Source: Eunapius fragilis
Lineage: Eukaryota; Porifera; Demospongiae; Spongillida; Spongillidae
DNA: 64,000 nucleotides
Direction: 5' to 3'
NCBI GenBank assembly: GCA_963681505.1
Contig: OY811975.1
Span: 1,074,586 to 1,138,585 of the forward strand
A model generated the notes under the pieces. It searched no databases and was not told where the DNA came from. It was given only the letters and a program-made list of their open reading frames with translations. Both the position numbers and the translations under genes were made by a program. Shown here one piece after another: positions 57,941 through 64,000 of the stretch (the first letter of the stretch is position 1; each line of letters opens with the position of its first letter).

Positions 57941-60900
57941 ATGACGAGGATGATAATCGAGCTATTGATTGCTTTATCCCTTTTCGGGAGCTATGTCGTC
58001 GTTAGGTCCGATGAGGCCAATACCACCGTTATCATTGCACCAGGCTCTGATCTACAGGACTACATTTGCAGCAAAACACTCCAGTCTAATATCACCATTG
58101 TGTTGGAAGGTGGAGAACATCGCATATCTTCACAACAGTCGTGCAATATTGTCAATAATGGCAGCATAACGATAACAGAGAATCTCGATTCTGCTAAAAG
58201 GACAATAGTTCGTTGCGAATCAAAGACCAGAGAACTTGCGTTCGTTTCAGTACAAACGTTGATCATGGAGCGAATCGTATTCATTAACTGTGGTATACAA
58301 CTTGTATCGATCGGAAATACTTTTATCGTTAACTGCACATTTCAGAACAGTACAAGTCGAGCGATTTGGTTAAACTCAAATATATATAGCGCTTCTCTAT
58401 TTAGTAATACATTGACAGGCGATGTTAGTATCACAGGCAGCACATTTCAGAGCAATAGTGCTGGCGATGATGATGGCGGTGCTGTGATGTTGGATGGACA
58501 TATAGGCAATGTTATTATCACAGACTGCACATTTCACAATAACAGTGCTGGTGTTTATGGTGGTGCTGTGGTGTTTCGTGCATTAGGAGGTTATGTTAGT
58601 ATCACAGGCTGCACATTTCAGAGCAATAGGGCTGGAGGTAGTGGTGGTGGTGGTGCTGTGGCGTTGTATTCATCAAAGGTCGATGTTAGTATTACGGGCA
58701 GCACATTTCAGAGCAATAGTGCTGATTGGTATGGTGGTGCTGTGATGTTGGATGCAACAGAAGGAAAGGTTAGCATCACAGACTGCACATTTCAGAACAA
58801 CAATGCTGTTGAAGGTGGTGGTGCTGTGCATTTGTCTTCATTAATAAGCAATGTTGATATCACAAACTGCACATTTCAGAACAATCATGCTGGTGAACAT
58901 GGTGGTGGTGTGGATGCTATAAAGATGGATGGATTAACATGTAATGTTAGTATCAGAGGCTGCACATTTCAGAACAACAGTGCTGGTGATGGTGGTGGTC
59001 TTAATTATCCTTGCACATTAACAAGCAATGGTATGTTCTGCGCATTCAATATGGATAGATATCAGTGTGGAGGAGCCATATACACTACAATGAGTTATAA
59101 TATGTTCAGCAATTTATTGATTACTAATAACATTGCAGAAGCAGGTGCTGCAGTCTGTGCAAATAGAAACCAGATCACCAATGATTTAATTCCTCCAGAT
59201 ACAGAGATAATCCAACTCATCCTCCAGGATGTGGTTGTTAAAGATCACCACTGCTCTTATGGTCTATGTGCAGGAGCTGTTTACTTTATTGAAGTGGATT
59301 TGGTCATCATTGGCACTACCACCACTGGGAGTCATTTCTCATATAACTTTCCCCAAGGTGCAATACAAGGTGAAGGTGGTACCTTGACGCTGCGTGGTTA
59401 CATCACATTTGAGCATAACACAGGAGTAAATGGAGGAGCCATAAGTCTTACTAACAATGTTCCATTGTACTTCTATCTCAATTGTACAGTGCGCTTTGTC
59501 AGCAATTTAGCAACTGGATATGGTGGTGCTATATACAATAATGGAAAAGTTATTAAACACAGTACATTTCCTTGTATTTTGCGCATCTTTTCCCCTTACA
59601 CACAGGACAAGGTATACTGTGATAGGAGTGCCTCAATAACCTTCATTGATAACCATGCAATACTAGGTGGTCATGCTGTTTATGCTAAGCCTATCTATGA
59701 TTGTACAAGTTGCTTTGACGTACCTAACGGACTATACACTTTTGGTGACACTGTCATATACGACTTCTTGAGACTGGACTCTGTCAGTATTACTCCATTA
59801 CATGAAGATGTCAATGATACCCAAGTGCTCTCTTTTCCAGAACATGTGGACTATTGCGGCTGCAATGATCCTAATTTGTGCAATGGTACAACTCCAATAA
59901 TAACCACGTATCCTGGTAGGACTGTAAAACTTAATATTACCTCAGTGGATCAAAGAAATAACCTATCACCTAGTGTGGTTTACACTCAAGTTGATACAGG
60001 TGATATTAACATAATGATTGGACCTCGACAGAAGGCTCAGTGGATAGGAACAGTATGTGGTCAAATTGAGTACCAAATATTTGGACCAGAAAATGCTACA
60101 CTCACATTGCGTCTATCAAATGATCCTAACAGTTTCCAAACAGTTATTAATGTGAATCTGTTACCATGTGAGCCAGGGTTTGTATTGATTACCAATTCTT
60201 CTACGAGCATGATGAAGTGTGACTGTTCTCCATTCCTGACATCATTAGGAGTGGTCTGTGATACATCAGATGGAACTGTGACCAGAAATAAAACTAACTG
60301 GATTGGTGTGTACAATAACACTCTTCCAGCTCTGGCTCAAACCTGTCCTTTAGACTATTGCAATAGTACCATCAAGAAGCTGTCTCTTGCAAGGCCTGGG
60401 TACCTGTGCAATGGAGGGCGCACTGGCATTATTTGTGGTCATTGCCATGGCAACCTAAGTGTGATCTTTGGCTCTTCCAAGTGCCAGGAATGCTCAGAAA
60501 TTTGGCTGACCACACTTGTAATGTTTGCAGTGTTGGGTGTCTTCCTGGTAGCAGCACTGTTTTTCCTCAACCTCACCATCACACAGGGCACACTCTATGG
60601 GCTCATCTTCTATGCCAATATTATCCAAGTGAATTCTACAATATTTTTCAACCAGTCCATTTTAAATCCATTGCAGGTGATAGTGTCATTGGTGAACCTT
60701 GACCTTGGGCTCCCTATGTGTTTTTACAATGGCATGGATGATGCTGACAAGGCTGGCCTTCAGTTTGTGTTCCCAGCCTATCTCCTGATCCTCACCATGG
60801 CAACCATTCTAGTCTGCCACTACTGTCTTCAAAGATCTCCCACTACCTCCACCAGTTTCTTTCTTCATAAGCTATCCACCATCATTGGAGAAAGAGCAGT

Positions 60901-61795
60901 TGGTGTTCTATCTACTCTCATCTACTTGTCATATGCCAAAATGCTTAGAACTGTCATTGATATTCTCACATATTCCACAGTTCACCTGCCCAGTGGTGAT
61001 ATGTATGTGTGGTATTATGATGGAAACTTGGAATATCTACATGGGAAGCATATTGCTTTGTTTGTGGTTGCTATGGCAACATGTACCCTGTTCCTCCTTC
61101 CATACACCTTTGCCCTCACTTTTATTCCAATCATTGAACAGTACAGTGAACACAACAGACTGTTCAACTATCTCCACAAGAAGGTCAACCAGATCAAACC
61201 AATGAATGATGCCCACTATGCTCCCTATAAGGGGGAGTGGCGGTGGTGGCTGGGAGCAAGGCTTTGGCTTCTAGTTGTCATGTACAGTTTAAATCCAGTG
61301 TACAATTCTGACAGGCCATCTCTACTCCTTACTATCCAGGCTACTATGGTGATCTTGTTCGCTATAGCACAGGCAAGTATAAAGCCATTTGGACAGTCAC
61401 ATCAAAAGACACATCAACCTACCAACTTCTACAATCAGTTGCACAATTGCCTTGACATGTTATACCTTCTCAACTACACTGCACTGGCTATGTCAATGTC
61501 TTACATTCTAGACCAGAGTTCAGACCAAACACACAGTGCTATGGTAACTGTTGGTTTTTTGGTGGGTCTGTTTGTAGTGATGTTGATGGTCACTGTCTTG
61601 TACCATCTCATTGTGGTCATCCTCAAGACTTGCAAGATGTATGACAGAACCAGAGAGAAGTTCAATGGATTATTTGAAAAGAAACAATATGAACCAATGG
61701 TTCCTATAGAGCTGGATGATCCCACCAACAGTATCGTCGGTACCACATCTGTGACAGTCTACTGTGGTCTTCGTGAACCACTGTTGGAAGATTAA
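57941..61795 (+). CDS. Beta-helix (Pmp-repeat) polytopic membrane protein, copy C, intact
   Basis: This is an uninterrupted single-exon frame of 1284 residues. The start is chosen by alignment with the signal peptide and promoter of copy B. Order: signal peptide (1-24, IELLIALSLFGSYVVV); N-glycosylation-rich lead (about 25-130); 8-9 repeats of GDVSITGSTFQSNSAG and GGAV type (about 130-360), the FxxN/GGA pair of chlamydial Pmp repeats; a second beta-rich region with YCGCNDPNLCNG (about 400-760); a Cys-rich EGF-like piece with GGRTGIICGHC (about 770-850); 8-10 membrane segments (about 854-1230), with charged loops HKLSTIIGERAVG and YAPYKGEWRWWLGARLW; a cytoplasmic tail with VPIELDDP and a final GLREPLLED. 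This suggests an extracellular right-handed beta-helix on a multi-pass membrane base in the plasma membrane. The membrane part is almost identical to copy B, while the repeat region differs in number and sequence. Ligand and role are unknown. Confidence 0.9.
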   Translation: MTRMIIELLIALSLFGSYVVVRSDEANTTVIIAPGSDLQDYICSKTLQSNITIVLEGGEHRISSQQSCNIVNNGSITITENLDSAKRTIVRCESKTRELAFVSVQTLIMERIVFINCGIQLVSIGNTFIVNCTFQNSTSRAIWLNSNIYSASLFSNTLTGDVSITGSTFQSNSAGDDDGGAVMLDGHIGNVIITDCTFHNNSAGVYGGAVVFRALGGYVSITGCTFQSNRAGGSGGGGAVALYSSKVDVSITGSTFQSNSADWYGGAVMLDATEGKVSITDCTFQNNNAVEGGGAVHLSSLISNVDITNCTFQNNHAGEHGGGVDAIKMDGLTCNVSIRGCTFQNNSAGDGGGLNYPCTLTSNGMFCAFNMDRYQCGGAIYTTMSYNMFSNLLITNNIAEAGAAVCANRNQITNDLIPPDTEIIQLILQDVVVKDHHCSYGLCAGAVYFIEVDLVIIGTTTTGSHFSYNFPQGAIQGEGGTLTLRGYITFEHNTGVNGGAISLTNNVPLYFYLNCTVRFVSNLATGYGGAIYNNGKVIKHSTFPCILRIFSPYTQDKVYCDRSASITFIDNHAILGGHAVYAKPIYDCTSCFDVPNGLYTFGDTVIYDFLRLDSVSITPLHEDVNDTQVLSFPEHVDYCGCNDPNLCNGTTPIITTYPGRTVKLNITSVDQRNNLSPSVVYTQVDTGDINIMIGPRQKAQWIGTVCGQIEYQIFGPENATLTLRLSNDPNSFQTVINVNLLPCEPGFVLITNSSTSMMKCDCSPFLTSLGVVCDTSDGTVTRNKTNWIGVYNNTLPALAQTCPLDYCNSTIKKLSLARPGYLCNGGRTGIICGHCHGNLSVIFGSSKCQECSEIWLTTLVMFAVLGVFLVAALFFLNLTITQGTLYGLIFYANIIQVNSTIFFNQSILNPLQVIVSLVNLDLGLPMCFYNGMDDADKAGLQFVFPAYLLILTMATILVCHYCLQRSPTTSTSFFLHKLSTIIGERAVGVLSTLIYLSYAKMLRTVIDILTYSTVHLPSGDMYVWYYDGNLEYLHGKHIALFVVAMATCTLFLLPYTFALTFIPIIEQYSEHNRLFNYLHKKVNQIKPMNDAHYAPYKGEWRWWLGARLWLLVVMYSLNPVYNSDRPSLLLTIQATMVILFAIAQASIKPFGQSHQKTHQPTNFYNQLHNCLDMLYLLNYTALAMSMSYILDQSSDQTHSAMVTVGFLVGLFVVMLMVTVLYHLIVVILKTCKMYDRTREKFNGLFEKKQYEPMVPIELDDPTNSIVGTTSVTVYCGLREPLLED

Positions 61796-62074
61796 AGAAC
61801 ATGGCGTGATGAGTTTACAGCCATTTAGTACTAGCATAGTCTGCTGAAGTGGTAGAAACATGCAAACATAGTTGTAATGTTGAAAAATGTTATTTGCAGG
61901 TATTAGCCCCTAGCTTGTAAGTTGCTGTAAATGTTTGAGATCCTGAAAAGAAAAATTGGGTGTAAGTAAACACGTGATGCATGAAGATATGCTGACATAA
62001 AGAAAACATTAAGTTGTCATCACTACCCAGGCTCTTGGAATGGCATAAATCACAGGGCATGCAGAAGTATAGGG
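61796..62074. other. 3' flank of beta-helix gene C
   Basis: This stretch is very similar to 27044-27321, so the duplicated unit extends past the gene. No AATAAA was seen. Confidence 0.5.
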
Positions 62075-62560
62075 AGGTGAGAGGTGTGGGGATGGTGTGT
62101 AGAGGTATGGGAATGGTGTAAAGGTGTGGGATGGTGGGCAGAGGTGTGGAGATGGATGTGTAGAGGTGTTGGGATGGTGTGTAGAAGTGTAGGGATGATG
62201 TGTAGATGTGTGGAGATGGTGTGTAGAGGTGTGGGGATGGTGTCTGGAGGAGTGGGGATGGTGGGCAGAGGTGAGGAGATGAGTGTGTTGAAGGGTGTGT
62301 AAATGTGTGGGGATTTGTGTAGAGGTATGGGGATGGTGTGTAGAAGTGTAGGGATGGTGTGCAGAGGTGTGGGGATGGTGTGTAGAAGTGTAGAGATGGT
62401 GCGCAGAGGTGTGGGGATGGTGTGTAGAGGTATGGGGATGGTGTGCAGAGGTGTAGGGATGGTGTGTAGAGGTGTGGGGATGGTGGGCAGAGGTGTGGGG
62501 ATGGTGTTGTGTATTGCTGTGTGAGGATGGTGTGTAGAGGTGTAAAAATGGATGATGTCA
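62075..62560. repeat. 21-bp minisatellite downstream of beta-helix gene C
   Basis: This is the shorter counterpart of 27322-28105 (about 22 units of GGTGTGGGGATGGTGTGTAGA type). Confidence 0.92.
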
Positions 62561-62999
62561 TGTTTCTGGGATGCAGTCAACCCAGGTAGTAAGACTGAAC
62601 AAACAGCACACACAATGTCCTCCTTCAAGACATCCTTTCCCTATGGACCTTCACCTATCCACTAGCCTGATTTAGTGGGGGTAGTGTTGACCTAGCTATG
62701 CCAGGGATGTCCACCATGGATGCATGCTGCAAAGGTTACCACAGCAGAGATATTTAACCTGCTTGAGTTGAGCTTTCCTACATATCAGAGGTATGGACAT
62801 CAGTTTACATATTGATGCACACAGACACATATGCCTGTTCACCTGAACAATGCATATCCATGAAAACACAACATCTGCTCCTAAATGCTGATAACCATCA
62901 TCAGCCCCCTGCAATCAACCATACCTACATTTCATCACACATTTTATACTGTTCTGACTCACACCTACTTACCATCCCAACACCGGGGATTGAGCAAGG
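62561..62999. other. Spacer conserved with 28106-28549
   Basis: This stretch is homologous to the block B spacer. No gene is seen. Confidence 0.55.
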
Positions 63000-63290
63000 A
63001 TGGTTTGCAGATGTGCGTATGTGGGGAGGGTATATGTGGGGATGGTGTGGAGGTAGGTGTATGTGGGAATGGTATGCAGGTGTGGGAATGTGGGATGGTG
63101 TGCAGGTGTGCAAGTGTGTATGGGATGGTTATGTGGGGATGGTGTAGTGGGGATGATGTGCAGGTAGGTGTATATGGGGATGGTGTGCAGGTGTGTGTAT
63201 GTGGGATGGTGTGCAGGTGTGTGTATGAGGGGATGGTGCTAAGGTATGTGTATGTGGGGGATGGTGTGCAAGAAGGTATGGTATGGTTTA
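63000..63290. repeat. Second minisatellite, block C, without the 30-bp core
   Basis: It contains GGGATGGTGTGCAGGTGTGTG-type units. The six-unit 30-bp array present at 28675-28850 is missing. Confidence 0.88.
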
Positions 63291-63604
63291 GATGAGGAGG
63301 AACACAAACTGAAGGCCAGCCTTGTCAGTATTGTCCTTGCCACTGTAAAAACACACAGGCTGCCCAAGGTCAAGGTTCACCAATTGCACAATCACCTGCA
63401 ATTATTTAAAATGGCTAGTTGATGAATATTGAGGTATTGACTTGGATAGTGTTGGCATAGAAGATGAGCCCATAGAGTGTGCCCTGTGTGATGGTGAGGT
63501 TGAGGAAGAACAGTGCTGCTACCAGGAAGACACCCAACACTGCAAACATTACAAGTGTGGTCAGCCAAATATCAGACCACAACAGAACCAAAGATCACAA
63601 CTAT
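63291..63604 (-). pseudogene. Inverted fragment of the beta-helix gene membrane region, block C
   Basis: The reverse complement matches 60460-60795, and the segment is colinear with 29321-29632, including shared indels. The inverted insertion therefore pre-dates the duplication of blocks B and C. Confidence 0.85.
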
Positions 63605-63644
63605 AGGTTGCTATGTATCTCTTTATTGTTTTAAAAAGGCACAC

Positions 63645-63728
63645 TTTTTTGTATTTGGAGTATTAAAAAAGTAAAAAATAAAAATTAAAGAAAGATGGAA
63701 CACTTTACAATTGGGATTAAAGTACACT
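63645..63728. repeat. Small hairpin element, orientation 2 (core flipped, right stem lost)
   Basis: The left stem TTTTTTGTATTTGGAGTATT is followed by GGAACACTTTACAATTGGGA, the reverse complement of the core found at 29705-29745. The sequence after it (GGAACTTTGTTGGACAGAC) matches block B again. Confidence 0.82.
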
Positions 63729-64000
63729 GGAACTTTGTTGGACAGACTAATGGCCCCTCCATTTGTGAGCCAATGTGGTGTAACCATTCAGCCTCAATAT
63801 AGAGTAACTTATACAACTACTATTTACAAAGTAACCATGTGGCATCAAGATATAGTAGAACTATTATTAAAAAAGTCATATGAACAGACCAGGTGGCCTC
63901 CATTGGTCTTGGATACTGCCAGTTTAACATTGTACCCTTGCTTTGGTTAGTCTCGTACCCAGACCCACACTCACAGCTGCGGGTGGATTACATACAGTGT
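63729..64000. other. Spacer colinear with 29780-30045
   Basis: This stretch is homologous to block B downstream of its hairpin element. No gene is seen up to the window end. Confidence 0.55.

Overview
The window looks like nuclear DNA of an early-branching animal, most likely a demosponge (inference). It is AT-leaning and has short GT-AG introns, many microsatellites, very many fold-back/TIR repeats and almost no other coding density. The two gene families that can be recognised are (i) a large-lipid-transfer-protein (vitellogenin/MTP-like) secreted protein and (ii) an intronless protein made of chlamydial-Pmp-like beta-helix repeats fused to a polytopic membrane domain.

Layout: the window is a set of alternating, duplicated blocks. 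Block A (1-17207): R2-like retroelement debris, a truncated beta-helix gene fragment (5527-6349), repeats, then a 15-exon LLTP-like gene (11736-16578). Block B (17208-36784) restarts with the same sequence as base 1, then carries a full-length beta-helix/membrane gene (22694-27043), two minisatellites, an inverted piece of the same membrane gene (29321-29632), repeats, and only the last two exons of the LLTP gene (about 35797-36060). Block C (36785-64000) restarts again, with part of the retroelement region inverted. It then has a 15-exon LLTP-like gene with two candidate signal-peptide exons (38569/40377-46790), a transposon-rich stretch (47-57.5 kb, with a 200-base gap of N at 52436-52635), an intact beta-helix/membrane gene (57941-61795), the same minisatellites, and the same inverted membrane-gene fragment (63291-63604).

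Only one of the major genes is uninterrupted: the beta-helix gene at 57941-61795. The LLTP gene of block A has in-frame stops at 14567 and 15699, that of block C has one at 45245, and the beta-helix gene of block B has one at 23306. Everything around these stops stays in frame, so they are recent pseudogenes, alleles or base-call errors.

Most unusual features: a run of 39-nt phase-0 micro-exons at the 3' end of the LLTP genes, each encoding a PCG-x-x-x-C module with a variable, sometimes strongly basic, remainder; a TA-flanked CAGGGTGT-TIR element (49700-51040) carrying an open reading frame for a CCHC plus restriction-like-endonuclease domain; a Gypsy-type integrase pseudogene that seems to be split by introns; and several large palindromes. 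All calls are from reading the sequence; no database search was possible.
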